The position numbers were made by a program, and so were the translations under genes. Source: Leptodactylus fallax (Eukaryota > Chordata > Amphibia > Anura > Leptodactylidae). Taken from it: a stretch of 64,000 nucleotides of DNA. This document shows, one piece after another, positions 46,156 to 59,212 of the stretch (positions are counted from its first letter, which is position 1; each line of letters opens with the position of its first letter). The notes beneath the pieces are model-generated. The model was not told the DNA's origin and did no database searches. It saw only the letters and a program-made list of their open reading frames with translations. Location of the stretch: positions 682,001 to 746,000 of the forward strand of contig CAMRHE010000331.1 of the NCBI GenBank assembly GCA_947044405.1, written 5' to 3'.

Positions 46156-46790
46156 AGGGAGTCTATCATTCGCAAAACCACTTTTAAGCTAATGGCACGT
46201 TAGAATGGCCTTTAAAAAAGCCATTCTACTCCTACCTTTCCTTGTTTTCTTCTCCCAGCTGATTCAGAGATAATTCGTTTCTTCATTTATGTTAATGAGC
46301 ACCACGGAGCACCCGGGGCGTTCCTCCTCTTCTGCAAGCACCCACCTAGTCATCGCTTCTCACCGCCCCTTCGTCCGTCGCGGTGACTCTCCTCTTGGTC
46401 TTCTCTGTATCCTCTTTCTTCTAAGTCCTTGTATTCAGTGCTGTGCGCATGCGCAATCGGTTCTGCCACTTCGGGTTAGAGCAGAGTCGACTGCGCATGA
46501 CGGGCTGCCATTTTCTGGTGGTCTGTCACAAGAGCGTACTGTGGCAGAGCCGATTGCACATGTGCACAGCGCTGCGTATGAGGACTTAGAAGAAAGAAGA
46601 TACAGAGAAGAACAAGAGGGGAATCACAGCGAGAAGGGGCGGTGAGAAGCGATGACGTGATGAGTGCTCGCAGAAGAGGAGGAACGCCCCCGGGTGCTCC
46701 GTGGTGCTCATTAACATAAATGAAGAAACAAATTATCTTTGAATCGGCTGGGAGAAGAAAACAAGGAAAGGTAGGAGTAGAAGACTCCCT
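46156..46790. mobile_element. TTAA-target foldback MITE 1 (635 bp)
   Basis: Starts AGGGAGTCTATCATTCGC and ends AGACTCCCT, with TTAA at 46152-46155 and 46791-46794. Most of it is a long inverted repeat (for example AGAAGCGATGACG and its complement, 'gtgctcattaacataaatgaag'). The paralogous site at 37748-37751 has a single TTAA and no insertion. Kolobok or piggyBac superfamily; no transposase. Confidence 0.85.
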
Positions 46791-47168
46791 TTAATGTTTG
46801 CAGGACAAATTGTACTTTGTAATGGTCCCATAGTCTGACACCCATCATTTTTTTTAAATATTTCTATGTACAGGGATGTACAGGGCCTCTTTTTGTGCGG
46901 GCCTGATGTACAATTAATTTCTACTATTTTGGGTACATATTCTACCATTTTTTATTCACATTTTTATGGGAGACGAAACGGCAAGAAATTGGCCGTTCAG
47001 CTCTTTTGATTTTCTTTCTTGCTACGACGTTCACCACATGGGACACATATTGTTATTAGTATAAGTTTGTAGGCCGGGCATTCTTGGATGCAGATACGTA
47101 ATGTCCATGTTTTATATGTGACCTAGGGAAAAGGGGGGATTTATCTTTAATTTTAATTTCTTTTTTAA

Positions 47169-47754
47169 AGGGATTCTATCATTGGGAAAGGCATTTTTCA
47201 CTAACACCATGTCATAATATCCTTTAGAAAGACTATTCTTCTCCTACCTTTATTTTTCTGCTCCGCGCCACCAGGGTGTCCCCCTGTGCTCAAAGAAGAC
47301 GCTCTTCCGAAGATCCAGCGCCATCTCTCTCTTCTTCTGCTGACGCCTCTCCACCGCGTCATCAGTTGCCGAGTCTTTGTTTGCGATTCAAATCCTGCGC
47401 ATGCTCAGTCGGCTCCGCCATTTCGTGTTGGACAAAGCCGACTGTGCATGTCCAGCCGGCCATTTTCATGTGGATTTGGATGCCGAACAGAGACTCAGCG
47501 GCTGATGACGTGGTGGAGAGGCGTCAGCTGAAGAAGAGAGAGGCGGTGCTGGATCTTCGGAAGAGCGTCTTCTTTGAGCACAGGGGACGCCCGCTGTGCT
47601 TTCTGAAGACTCATTTGCATAAAGAAGAAAAAAAGAAAATTCTCAGAAATGGCGTCGCGGAGCAGAAAAAAAAAGGTAGGAGAAGAATAGTCTTTCTAAA
47701 GGCTGTTACGACGTGGTGTTATTGAAAAATGCCTTTCCCAATGATAGAATCCCT
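47169..47754. mobile_element. TTAA-target foldback MITE 2 (586 bp)
   Basis: AGGGATTCTATCATTGGGAA ... TTCCCAATGATAGAATCCCT flanked by TTAA (47165-47168, 47755-47758). The arms are near-perfect inverted repeats around about 47460. Related to 46156-46790 at the termini. The 149-codon frame inside is fortuitous. Confidence 0.88.
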
Positions 47755-47758
47755 TTAA

Positions 47759-49195
47759 TTACTTTTACTTTTAGGCCCCCTAGGGTCTATTCACTAATAC
47801 AATACACTGCAATTCTTATGCCTTGCAATGTATTGCAAAATCCATAGAGTTGTATTACAGGCTTCTTATGACAACATGTTATAGAACCGCACCAATAGGC
47901 TCCCGGCTGTCATAGTAACAGATTACTGCCCCTGGATCATCACCAATATGGTGCCCATGTGCTGCCTGTGAAAAGATACCCAAGTCACGTTTGACCGAGG
48001 CACCTGTAGGGTTAATACCCACGATCAGTGTTGTGCTTAGTTTGGCTCGGTTACTCTTTTAGTTCCAGCATTCCAAAATTCATAACTTTTTAATTGCCCG
48101 CCTATTTCCACAAATGTGGGTGGGGTCTCCTCGGCCTGACCTTATTCTAATTCACGCCAGTTCCTGACTGGCATAGACTTCCATCCTGGTGCTCTGGCGG
48201 AGCCTCTTGATAAATCAGGCGCACCTTGTGCCAGTCAGAGCCTTTTATTAAGACTGGAGTACGAAATGCCAATCTTAAATCTGCCCCTCTGTCTCCATCA
48301 GTTATCACTGATTTTAATGTTGAAAACAAGACATAAACTTTCTTTCTGTTAGAAAGAAAGCTTCCATCTTATTTTTGAAGGGTACCTGAAACATTGAAGT
48401 CTCTGCAGGGTCTTGCTGGGCCGTCTGTTCTCTGGCGCTATAACCCTTTCATACATGGTGTCCTATCCGTTTTTCTGCTGCTAATAGCCCCATTATGGCC
48501 GCAGCACATTTTACATTTCTGTCTCAGGATGGTGGTGTGTACAATACAGAGCAATCTGCCCTCTCCGCATTGTTACTATTACTGGTTTCTTTATATGTAA
48601 TTTTGCCAGTAGTCACTGTAAAATAGCAAACAAATAGCCGAGAAAAGTCCAAGTGACCATAATATAGGAGATCCAGGAACAACAAACTGCAAGTACTGGG
48701 CATGATACAGCTAAAATGGTTCTTGATACAGAAAAAGAGAAATTTCAGGAAATCGTCTTTCTGTCTATGATTAACATCCCGACAGTAATAACAGAAGCAG
48801 CTAGTCAGAGGTCTCGTACAAGTACACAGGAAACTCCTTACACTGCAGAAGTTCCAGAATCCTCTGTATGGGAAAGCTGTGTGCAGACATGTACAGGCTG
48901 TGCAGAATATAGCCCCGCCCCACTTCATTCATTGTGTGGAGAGAAGAGACCCTCCCCTCCACTTACTGGACTCTTATCCTAAAAGGTACCTGAATTTTCA
49001 TCAGAAGTTGAAGTATCTGCAGGGTCTTGAGAGGCAGAAGATGGAGACATTGTAACTTTGTCTCTCCTTCTTTGGACCGTTGACATGCAGCAAGATCGGA
49101 ATCTTTATGAAAACCCTTTCAGACACTCGATTTGTCTATGTGCCAAATTTGGGTTAAAAGGTTGAGGCGTTTGGATGTCTATAGAGGACGAACAG
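47759..49195. other. Intronic/intergenic stretch
   Basis: No gene recognised. A short direct repeat (GTACCTGAAACATTGAAGT near 48385 and GTACCTGAATTTTCATCAG near 48986, each followed by 'tctgcagggtcttg') suggests a small duplication. Confidence 0.45.
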
Positions 49196-49290
49196 ACAGA
49201 CAACAACAGTACTAACCACTGAGCCAACATCAGCGCTAACCACTGAGCCAACAACAGCATTAACCACTGAGCCACCGTGCTGCCAGTAAA
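49196..49290 (-). mobile_element. Tandem SINE-head fragments
   Basis: Three successive ACTAACCACTGAGCCAAC-like units, the last extending to CACCGTGCTGCC. These are the tRNA-like head of the 24655-24916 SINE, duplicated in tandem. Confidence 0.65.
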
Positions 49291-49294
49291 GTTT

Positions 49295-50214
49295 ATCAAC
49301 AGCGATATAAACTATATAAATGAGAAAAAAAGGAGCGTTTCCGGTGAAAATATTATTTAATTTATTTTATGTATTATTTTGAGTATTAACCATTTACCAC
49401 ATCGTGCCATAAATATACAACATGGCTGCAGAGTACTTAATGCACCTTGACATACATTTATAGCATGGCTCAGGAGTCGAGCTGGTGCCGTGTACAGTAG
49501 GTGTCAGCTATTACATATAGCTGACACCTGCAGTAGCACCCGTGGTCATAGATAATGCCGATTGCGACTGGTAACCCCTTAGATACTGTGACATCTAAGA
49601 GGTTTTCCTAAGTTTTTGGTACCTCTTTGGCCATCCATGGCAGTCTGGGGTCTGATTAGTGACTGCGTTCCTCTTCCCTATACATACAGCCATTATACAT
49701 TCCAATACTCCAGTCCCATTGTGTTATTAAAAAAAAAAAAATTTCAAATATCTTAAAATACCCTTTTACCCCACAAAAACACTTTATTAGGTAAAAAGTG
49801 TTAAAAAATAATTGTTAAGAGAGTGTTCAAAAAGTCGTATGTATACCAACAAGGTATGAATAAAAAGTAGATCCTCTACCACAAAAAACAAGCCTTCAAC
49901 CAGTTCCATCAACAGAAAAATAGAATAAATAAGCATGTTAGCCTCCGAGAAGATGACAATTCAAAAATAATAGATTTTTATAAATTACATATTACTGTAA
50001 TCATAGAATTGATCCTTAGACTCACAGTAACATGTTATACGGTAAACGCCATAGAGTAAACTACGTAAAATGTCAAAAAGCAAGGCCAGAATTGCTATTA
50101 TTTTTATCACCTTTTAGTCAATAAGTTATAGGCACCCCAAAATGGTGTCATTGAAAAACTCACCTCATCCTCATTCAGGATGTCAGTTGTGACCTCTACA
50201 TACAGTGCCTGAAC
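49295..50214. other. A/T-rich stretch, possibly an old interspersed repeat
   Basis: Contains TAACCATTTACCACATCGTG and a 'gtgtcagct...agctgacac' stem near 49500-49525 reminiscent of dispersed frog repeats, but I cannot define ends. No gene. Confidence 0.35.
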
Positions 50215-50664
50215 TTCTAGAGCAGGGGTAGGCAACCTTTTTTGTTCGGCGTGCCGATTTTAATAAAAAAAATCAAAGATGAGGTACTCGGAGTGCCGGT
50301 CAATAATTGTAAGTCTGACGACCCCTAAACTAAAGTCATATACCACAAACCATAACACAGAAGTGCTGCCACCAGATGCTTTAGGACACATGCGCTTACT
50401 GCTATTTCCTGGGACTCTCCTGTACTTTCTGATTAGAAGCAATGAAAGTCTATGTGCAGCCCCCAATTAGTGGTAAATGTGTCCAGGAGCCCCGTATGGC
50501 GGCAGTCTTATGGTGAATACACACTATGTATCTGGATGCAGCTATATTTGGAACTTTTTCATTCGATGTAAAACTGGTGCATTTTTGCACAAAAAAAAAA
50601 AACAAAGCCTGAGTTTTCTGTGCAAAAACACATCCTTAATGTAGAAAACACACCGTTATTCAGA

Positions 50665-51750
50665 ATAATGTCCCATAGTGGTCCCTGCACACGGTATATG
50701 TCCCATAGCGGCCCCTGCAACATGGTATATGTCCCATAGCTGCCCCTGCACACGGTATTTGTCCCATAGCGGTCCCTGCACACGGTATTTGTCCCATAGC
50801 AGTCCCTGCACACAGTATTTGTCCCATAGCGGCCTCTGCACACAGTATTTGTCCCATAGCGGCCCCTGCACACAGCAATATGTCCCATAGCTGCCCCTGC
50901 ACACGGTATTTGTCCCATAGCGGCCTCTGCACACAGTATTTGTCCCATAGCGGCCTCTGCACACGGTATTTGTCCCATAGCTGCCCCTGCACACAGTATT
51001 TGTCCCATAGCGGCCTCTGCACACGGTATTTGTCCCATAGCTGCCCCTGCACACAGTATTTGTCCCATAGCGGCCTCTGCACACAGTATTTGTCCCATAG
51101 CGGCCTCTGCACACGGTATTTGTCCCATAGCTGCCCCTGCACACAGTATTTGTCCCATAGCGGCCCCTGCACACGGTATTTGTCCCATAGCGGCCCCTGC
51201 ACACGGTATTTGTCCCATAGCGGCCCCTGCACACAGTATTTGTCCCATAGCGGCCTCTGCACACGGTATTTGTCCCATAGCGGCCCCTGCACATGGTATT
51301 ATGCTCCATAGTTGCCCCTGCACACAGTATTTGTCCCATAGCGGCCCCTGCACACATTATTTGTCCCATAGCAGCCCCTGCACATGGTATTATGCTCCAT
51401 AGTTGCCCCTGCACACGGTATATGTCCCATAGCGGCCCCTGCACACAGCAATATGTCCCATAGCGGCCCCTACACACGGTATATGTCCCATAGTGGCCCC
51501 TGCATACAGTATTTGTCCCATAGCGGCCCCTGCACACAGCAATATGTCCCATAGCGGCCCCTACACACGGTATACGTCCCATAGCGGCCCCTACACGGTA
51601 TTATGCTCCATAGTGGCCCCTGCACACTGTATTATGCTCCATAGCGGCCCCTGCACACGGTATTATGCTCCATAGCGGCCCCTGCACACGGTATTATGCT
51701 CCATAGCGGCCCCTGCACACGGTATTATGCTCCATAGCGGCCCCTGCAAA
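50665..51750. repeat. 30-bp minisatellite inside the hAT element, about 36 copies
   Basis: Unit TTGTCCCATAGCGGCCCCTG + CACACGGTAT, period 30. The frames of 210-308 codons read across it on both strands are repeat artefacts (10-residue period). Same motif as 43745-44215. Confidence 0.95.
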
Positions 51751-51767
51751 TTCACTAGCTATAATTA

Positions 51768-52135
51768 TACTGTGGGGTTTCTTCAGACCACAGAGTATAA
51801 TAAGTGGAGGGCAAAGAGAGGTGATGAAACATAAAAAACAATGTTAACTCACCATTCCACGCTCCGCATCCGCTCTGTATCTTCGGACGCTTCTGCCTAT
51901 AGTCAGCGACCGCTCATTGAGTCTCAGGGGTCACGTCGCGTCATTATGCGTAATGACGTCAGACGCAGACGCGACCCCTGAGGCCCTGTCAGCTGACTTC
52001 AGTAAGAAGCGCCTGAAGAGTACACAGCGGCTGCGGAACGTGGAATGGTGAGTAACGTTGTTTTTTATGTTTCATCACCTCCCTGGGGGCTCCGCTTATT
52101 ATACTCGGGGGTCTGAAGAGACCCCACAGTATAAT
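51768..52135. repeat. Nested inverted repeat (foldback)
   Basis: TATACTGTGGGGTTTCTTCA ... and 'gaagagaccccacagtataat' at the far end are complementary; internal arms around 'gtcacgtcgcgtcattatgc / gcgtaatgacgtcagacg' pair as well. Probably another MITE lying within the hAT element. Confidence 0.65.
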
Positions 52136-52434
52136 AATAGCAGTTTCGTTTCGGACATGTTTGGTCCGATCGAAACTGCTGGGTGAGGAGTCCGCTGCCG
52201 TGCCAGGGAAATATGCCTCGCGTGCCAAGAGTGGCACGCGTGCCATAGGTTGCCGACCCCTGTTCTAGAGTGTTGAAAATGTATTCAACTAATATATCAT
52301 CTACAGAGTAATATCTCCTGACATGTCTCCTCTTATTCTCTCCAGGAATTGTCTTCTATTCACCTGGAATATTCTGTATTTATTACATTGTCTCATCTTC
52401 TTTCTATTCAGGTTCTCTATCTGACCCATCAAGG

Positions 52435-55400
52435 ATGGAAAGAGACAGGAACAAGATGGCAAAGAGAATATTAAATCTCACCCTAGAGATCATCTACCAG
52501 CTTACTGGAGAGGTGAGAGATTCTGATGATGTCACATTACATCATTCTTATCTATAGTAATAACAGATGATATGACTGGAGAGGTGATGGACTCTGCACA
52601 TGTATGTAGTGATATTTATTAATGTCTCTCCCCATAACCAGGATTACACAGTAGTGAAGAAGACCTCTAGTGGGCGCTGTCAGGCTCCTGTGTATGAAGG
52701 ATATGGAGGAACCCTGAGCCCAATCCTGAGGCCTCCACCCCACCCCCTGATACAGGAGGAGATCAATGGACAGAAGATTCTAGAACTCACCAACAAGATG
52801 CTGGAGCTGCTGACTGGAGAGGTGACACTGCTGGGAATGCTGGGACATTATACAGTAACTGGAGGGGTCTGGGTGATGTCTGTATCATTGTGTTGTCAGG
52901 TTCCTATAAGGTGTCAGGATGTCGCTGTCTATTTCTCCATGGAGGAGTGGGAGTATTTAGAAGGACACAAGGATCTGTACAAGGAGGTGATGATGGAGGA
53001 CCACCAGCCCCTCACATCACCAGGTAATAGACATGACTATATACACATGGACTTCCATTATTTGTATGTACAGAATGAATTCAGTCCCTGTCTGTGTTTC
53101 CTACAGGTAGATCCAGTAAGAGGACAACACCGGAGAGATGTCCCAGTCCTCTTCTTCCACAGGATGATCAGGTAGATGGAGATATTCCCTATGATGTGTA
53201 GACGGGCTGTGAAGTCCTTGTGGTCAGTCTTGGGTTATCCAGCAGTATTAGATGTTACTTACAATATTTCTTTCACAGCTTCTGACTCAGGATAAAGATG
53301 TGAAGAATATTAATACTACAGATCCCTATGTGAGTGGTGATGAGGAGTGTGAGGAGGACATTCCTACAGGGAACCGCCCAGGTGAGGAGTCACCACTGAA
53401 TATACCACAGAACAGTCACAGATTCTACTGGGAGAGATTATTTTGTGTAGAATTTTTAAAGAGGTTGGCCAGGATTTTCTCATAAATATCTGATGGGTTG
53501 TGGGCAAGGAACAAGGACAAGAATTCTGAAGCAGTTGGCTTCGATCCTTGTATAGTGTGAGGGCACCGATCTTGGAGTCCATTGAAGTTAATTTATCTAC
53601 AGTGGGGAAAAAAAGTATTTAGTCAGCCACCAATTGTACAAATTCTTCCACTTAAAAAGATGAGGCCGGCCTGTAAGTGACATCATAGGTAGACCTCAAC
53701 TATGAGAGACAAAATGAGAAAACAAATCCAGAAAATTACATTGTCTGATTTTTTAAGAATTTATTTGCAAATTATGGTGGAAAATAAGTATTTGGTCAAT
53801 AACAAAAGTTCATCTCAATACTTTGTTCTATATCCTTTGTTGGCAATGACAGAGGTCAAACGTTTTCTGTAAGTCTTCACAAGGTTGGCACACACTGTTG
53901 CTGGTATGTTGGCCCATTCCTCCATGCAGATCTCCTCTAGAGCAGTGATGGTTTGGGGCTGTTGCTGGGCAACACGGACTTTCAACTCCCTCCAAAGGGA
54001 TCTGGATATCTGGAGACTGGCTAGGCCACTCCAGGAACTTGAAATGCTTCTTATGAAACCGCTCCTTCGTTGCCCTGGCGGTGTGCTTGGGATCATTATC
54101 ATGCTGAAAGACCCAGCCACGTTTCATCTTCAATGCCCTTGCTGATGGAAGGAGGTTTGCACTCAAAATCTCACCATACATGGCCCCATTCATTTTTTCA
54201 TGTACACGGATCAGTCGTCCTGGTCCCTTTGCAGAGAAACAGCCCCAAAGCATGATGTTGCCCCCCATGCTTCACAGTAGGTATGGTGTTCTTTGGATGC
54301 AACTCAGCATTCACTCTCCTCCAAACACGACGAGTTGTGTTTCTACCAAACAGTTCTACTTTGGTTTCATCTGACCATATGACATTCTCCCAATACTCTT
54401 CTGGAACATCCAAATGCTCTCTAGCAAACTTCAGACGGGCCCGGATATGTACTGGCTTAAGCACGGGGACACGTCTGGCACTGCAGTATCTGAGTCCCTG
54501 GCGGTGTAGTGTCTTACTGACGGTAGCCTTTGTTACGTTAGTCCCAGCTTTCTGCAGATCAATCACTAGGTCCCCCCGTGTGGTTCTGGGATTTTTGCTC
54601 ACCGTTCTTGTGATCATTTTGACCCCACGGGGTGAGATCTTGCGTGGAGCCCCTGATGGAGGGAGATTATCAGTGGTCTTGTATGTCTTCCATTTTCTAA
54701 TTATTGCTCCCACAGGTGATTTCTTCACACCAAGCTGCTTGCCTATTGCAGATTCAGTCTTCCCAGCCTGGTGCAGGGCTACCATTTTGTTTCTGTTCCT
54801 TCCACAGCTCTTTGGTCTTCACCATAGTGGAGTTTGGAGTGTGACTGTTTGAGGTTGTGGACAGGGGTCTTTTATACTGATAACAATGTCACACAGGAGC
54901 CATTACTACAGGTAATGAGTGGAGGACAGAGGAGCCTCTTAAAGAAGAAGTTACAGGTCTGTGAGAGCCAGAAATCTTGCTTGTTTGTAGGTGACCAAAT
55001 ACTTATTTTCCATCATAATTTGCAAATAAAGTCTTAAAAAATCAGACAATGTGATTTTCTGGATTTGTTTTCTCATTTTGTCTCTCATACTTGAGGTCTA
55101 CCTATGATGACAATTACAGGCCGGCCTCATCTTTTTAAGTGGGAGAACTTGCACAATTGGTGGCTGACTAAATACTTTTTTTCCCCACTATATGTGCAAA
55201 ATGTTCATATTTTGGTAACGTGCTCCCCCCTCAAAAAAAAGTATAAGTCATAAATAAGGTACATACCAAAAAAATGGTACCAATAAAGTCTACAGACTGT
55301 CCCACACAAAAAGTTTATGTAATATCAGAGTATTTTTGGAAGGTATGTAAAATAGTAAAATCCGTTTTCTTCTTGTCAGATAACTGTACCAGGAGCTCAG

Positions 55401-56668
55401 AGGGACATCTGATATCTACAGATTATAAAGCAGAGGATCATGGTATCAAACAAGATCCATATGAAGAACATGTCACTACCCCAGATATACCCTCAGCCCT
55501 TCACAGCAAAGATCTATCATCTGATCCTATTATACACGTCCAATCTTCTGATTCATCACAGACTGTAAAGCAAAATAAAAGTCACCGAAGGAGAGAACAT
55601 CAAAGAGCTCACATAGGAGAGAAGCCATTCTCATGTTCAGAATGTGGGAAATGCTTTACAACAAAATCAGATCTTGTTATACATCAGAGAATTCACACAG
55701 GGGAGAATCCATTTTCATGTTCAGAATGTGAGAAGTGTTTTAGTCAGAAATCAAATCTTACTAAACATCAAAGAATTCACAAGACTTCAAAAGAATTCAC
55801 AGGGGAGAAGTTTTATTCATGCACAGAATGTGGCAAATGTTTAAACTCCGCATTAGCACTTGATATACATCAAAGAACTCACACTGGAGAGAAGCCTTAC
55901 TCATGCTCAGAGTGTGGCAAATGTTTTAGATACAAACAAAATCTTGTTTTACATGAGAAAACTCACACAGGAGAGAAGCCATTCTCATGCTCGGAATGCG
56001 GGAAATGTTTTATTCAGAGAGGAAATTTTGTTGTACATCAAAGAACTCACACAGGAGAGAAGCCATTTTCATGCTTGGAATGTGGCAAATGTTTTACTCA
56101 GAAATCAGATCTTGTTAGACATCAAAGAACTCACACTGGAGAGAAGCCTTACTCATGCTCAGAGTGTGGCAAATGTTGTAGATACAAACAAAATCTTGTT
56201 TTACATGAGAGAACTCACACAGGAGAGAAGTCATTCTCATGCTCGGAATGTGGGAAATGTTTTACTCAGAAACAAAATCTTGTTGTACATCAAAGAACTC
56301 ACACAGGAGAGACGCCATTTTCATGCTTGGAATGTGGCAAATGTTTTACTCGTAAATCACATCTTGTTGTACATCAAAGAACTCACACAGGAGAGAAGCC
56401 ATTTTCATGCTCGGAGTGTGGCAAATGTTATACTCAGAAAACAGATCTTGTTAAACATCAAAGAACTCACACAGGAGAGAAGCCATTCTTATGTTCAGAA
56501 TGTGGCATATGCTTTACAAGAAAATCTAGTCTTATTGTGCATCAGAGAACACACACAGGAGAGAAGCCATTCTCGTGTTCAGAATGTGGGAAATGCTTTA
56601 CAACAAAATTATGTCTTATTATGCATCAGAGAATTCACACAGGAGAGAAGCCTTATTCTTGTTCATAA
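52435..56668 (+). CDS. KRAB-like C2H2 zinc-finger gene 2
   Basis: Exons: 52435-52512 (exon begins at acceptor 52411/52412), 52642-52821, 52900-53023, 53107-53171, 53279-53381 and 55380-56668. All junctions are GT-AG and the sum, 1839 bases, is an intact 612-residue frame. N-terminus [20 protein letters not shown], then the KRAB-like box ([17 protein letters not shown]), an acidic linker ([13 protein letters not shown]), and 12 complete C2H2 fingers before a TAA at 56666-56668. That stop replaces the glutamate codon of YSCSECGKC in what would be finger 13, so the original protein was probably longer. Expected to be a nuclear sequence-specific DNA-binding protein; the KRAB-like box suggests repression. 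Targets unknown. Gene 1 is its close paralogue. The last intron holds a Tc1 element in antisense orientation. Confidence 0.88.
52900..53023 (+). CDS. KRAB-like exon of zinc-finger gene 2
   Basis: Acceptor TTGTCAG before 52900 and donor GTAATA at 53024. Encodes the [15 protein letters not shown] box and LYKEVMMED, essentially identical to gene 1 exon 27118-27241. Confidence 0.85.
53600..55190 (-). mobile_element. Tc1/mariner element 4 in last intron of gene 2
   Basis: Inverted repeats CAGTGGGGAAAAAAAGTATT ... AATACTTTTTTTCCCCACTA with TA at 53598-53599 and 55191-55192. The paralogous intron of gene 1 is uninterrupted at this point (TTTATCTATGTGCAAAAT at about 27804-27821), giving the empty site. 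Confidence 0.93.
53815..54825 (-). pseudogene. Tc1-like transposase, lightly broken
   Basis: Start at 54825 (MVKTKEL...); helix-turn-helix [20 protein letters not shown]; the frame is open for about 195 codons through [13 protein letters not shown]; breaks follow near 54260 (GGG tract) and near 54000, where SPDIQ replaces the usual [19 protein letters not shown] carries the second Asp. The end is KGYRTKY, stop at 53815. It has fewer lesions than element 3. Confidence 0.9.
55380..56668 (+). CDS. Zinc-finger exon of gene 2: 12 intact fingers
   Basis: Starts [15 protein letters not shown] after the acceptor at 55379, then an acidic spacer and fingers of consensus [11 protein letters not shown]. 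Fingers 2 and 3 are separated by a longer [10 protein letters not shown] linker that also ends the arrays (KISKEFTG). Finger 3 has [16 protein letters not shown], finger 7 has CCRYKQ; both keep the zinc ligands. The frame ends at TAA 56666. Confidence 0.9.
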
Positions 56669-57673
<1,005 letters not shown>

Positions 57674-58015
57674 AGTTTTATTCATGCACAGAATGTGGCA
57701 AATGCTTAAACTCCACATTAGGGCTTGCTATCCATCAAAGAACTCACACTGGAGAGAAGCCATTCTCAAGTTTTGGAAAAATACCAAAATATACATAAAA
57801 ATAGGCTTAAGGTGACTGATCTGTTTTTCACATTTGTAATATGTAATGGGATGTAATAACATATGATGTCTGTACTATTAAATTGCAATGTTTGTGACTA
57901 TTTTCTCCCCAACTGATGACTCTCTATGGTACATAGCCCCTTTCATGGCCCCCACATTAGGCCATTACAGTAGGTAATGCTGAAATTCACTCACCCATCC
58001 TCCATTCCTGTTCAG
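57674..58015 (+). other. 3' UTR of zinc-finger gene 2
   Basis: Nearly identical to 30869-31210, with ATTAAA at 57877-57882 as the polyadenylation signal candidate. Confidence 0.55.
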
Positions 58016-58137
58016 GGTCACCTCCACTTCAGCTTTCGAAGGGCACTGCTGTAGGCAAACAGGGTTTTTTTTTAACAGGTGAATGCAAAGATGGTGAAAT
58101 AATGACTATAATCACCAGAATATAGTAAAATAATACG

Positions 58138-59212
58138 TGTTGCGGGAAATTAGCTCGGTAGCAGATGCGGAGCGGACCCAAACAGTCAGAGACAAGAACA
58201 CAGTGTCTGGTGAAACCCGGGTTTTGCCCATGTTTTTATTTTGAAAAAATAAACAAAATACAGCCTTAACTTGAGGCAAAAACACAAATCTGCTCGACTG
58301 AGCTCTAACTAAACATAAACTTCCCTCACTATACGAGCTGCTTACTATCAACCCGCTCCATAATACTGTAGTTTTTTTTCAGGGGGTGTAAGCTTCCTGC
58401 TCAGGTAGGTGACTGGGTGTTCTTCACCCCCAACCACTTGTGACAACACTGTGCCTAACCCCACATCAGAGGCGTCAGCCTTGATCATAAATTCCTTGCT
58501 AAAGTCAGTTGTAACATAAAACCAATTTTAATATCTGGAATGCCCCCTCTACCTCCTTACTCCAGTTGACCATGACAGAATTACCTTGGTAAGGTCTGTC
58601 AAAGGAGCTGCAATGGTTGCAAAGTTTGGTATAAACCTGTGATAGTATCCCACAATCCCCAAAAAATCTCTCACTTGCTTTATATTTAGGGGACCGGGCC
58701 AATTTTGGATGGTTTCCACTTTATTTACCTGGGGTTTTATTACCCCTCTTCCTGTTACGTACCCAAGATATCGGGCTTCTTCAAGACCCAAAGCACACTT
58801 TTTTTGGGTTGGCTGTTAATCCTGCTTTTTGGCAAGTCACTCTCTCAGTCCTTACTAGAGATGACAATATCATCCAGATATGCTGAAGTGTACCTACGAT
58901 GGGGCTTAAGATCTCTATCCATCAACCTTTGGAAAGTTGCCAGAGACCCATGTAAACTAAAAGGCATTGTCACATACTGGAAGAGATCGCCCGGGGTAAC
59001 AAAAGCAGTTTTCTCTTTAGCCCTTTCAGTGAGCGGCACCTGTGAGTACCCTTTGGTTAGGTCAAGGGTAGAGAAATACATAGCATGACCCAGTCTCTCA
59101 ATTAACTCATTGACTCTGGGCATCGGGTAGGCATCAAATTTTGACACTTCATTTAATTTACGAAAGTCATTACAGAACTTTATGGTAGCATCTAGTTTGG
59201 GAATCCGGACAA
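58138..59212 (-). mobile_element. Gypsy reverse transcriptase/RNase H fragment with possible LTR remnant (copy 2)
   Basis: Paralogue of 31332-32411. This copy keeps the polymerase active-site motif in frame: on the minus strand AYLDDIVISSKD near 58850 and YFSTLDLTKGYSQVPLT near 59050. It is broken elsewhere (for example a 6-base loss near 58590) and ends at the 35-bp minisatellite. Confidence 0.82.

Larger units (their letters stand above)
50223..52262. mobile_element. hAT-type element with perfect 8-bp target duplication
   Basis: Ends CAGGGGTAGGCAACCTTT ... AGGTTGCCGACCCCTG, flanked by TTCTAGAG on both sides (50215-50222, 52263-52270). Terminal inverted repeats and the 8-bp duplication are diagnostic of hAT. 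There is no transposase. The interior consists of about 440 bases of unknown sequence, a 30-bp minisatellite (50665-51750) and a second inverted-repeat structure (51768-52135). Confidence 0.92.

Noticed and set aside
47276..47725. 149-codon frame inside the second TTAA element
   Set aside because: It spans the centre of a foldback MITE and is matched by its own complement; there is no transposase motif.
50559..51582. Long overlapping frames (up to 308 codons) on both strands
   Set aside because: Several frames are open at once because of the 30-bp repeat in the hAT element; there is no unique-sequence coding region.
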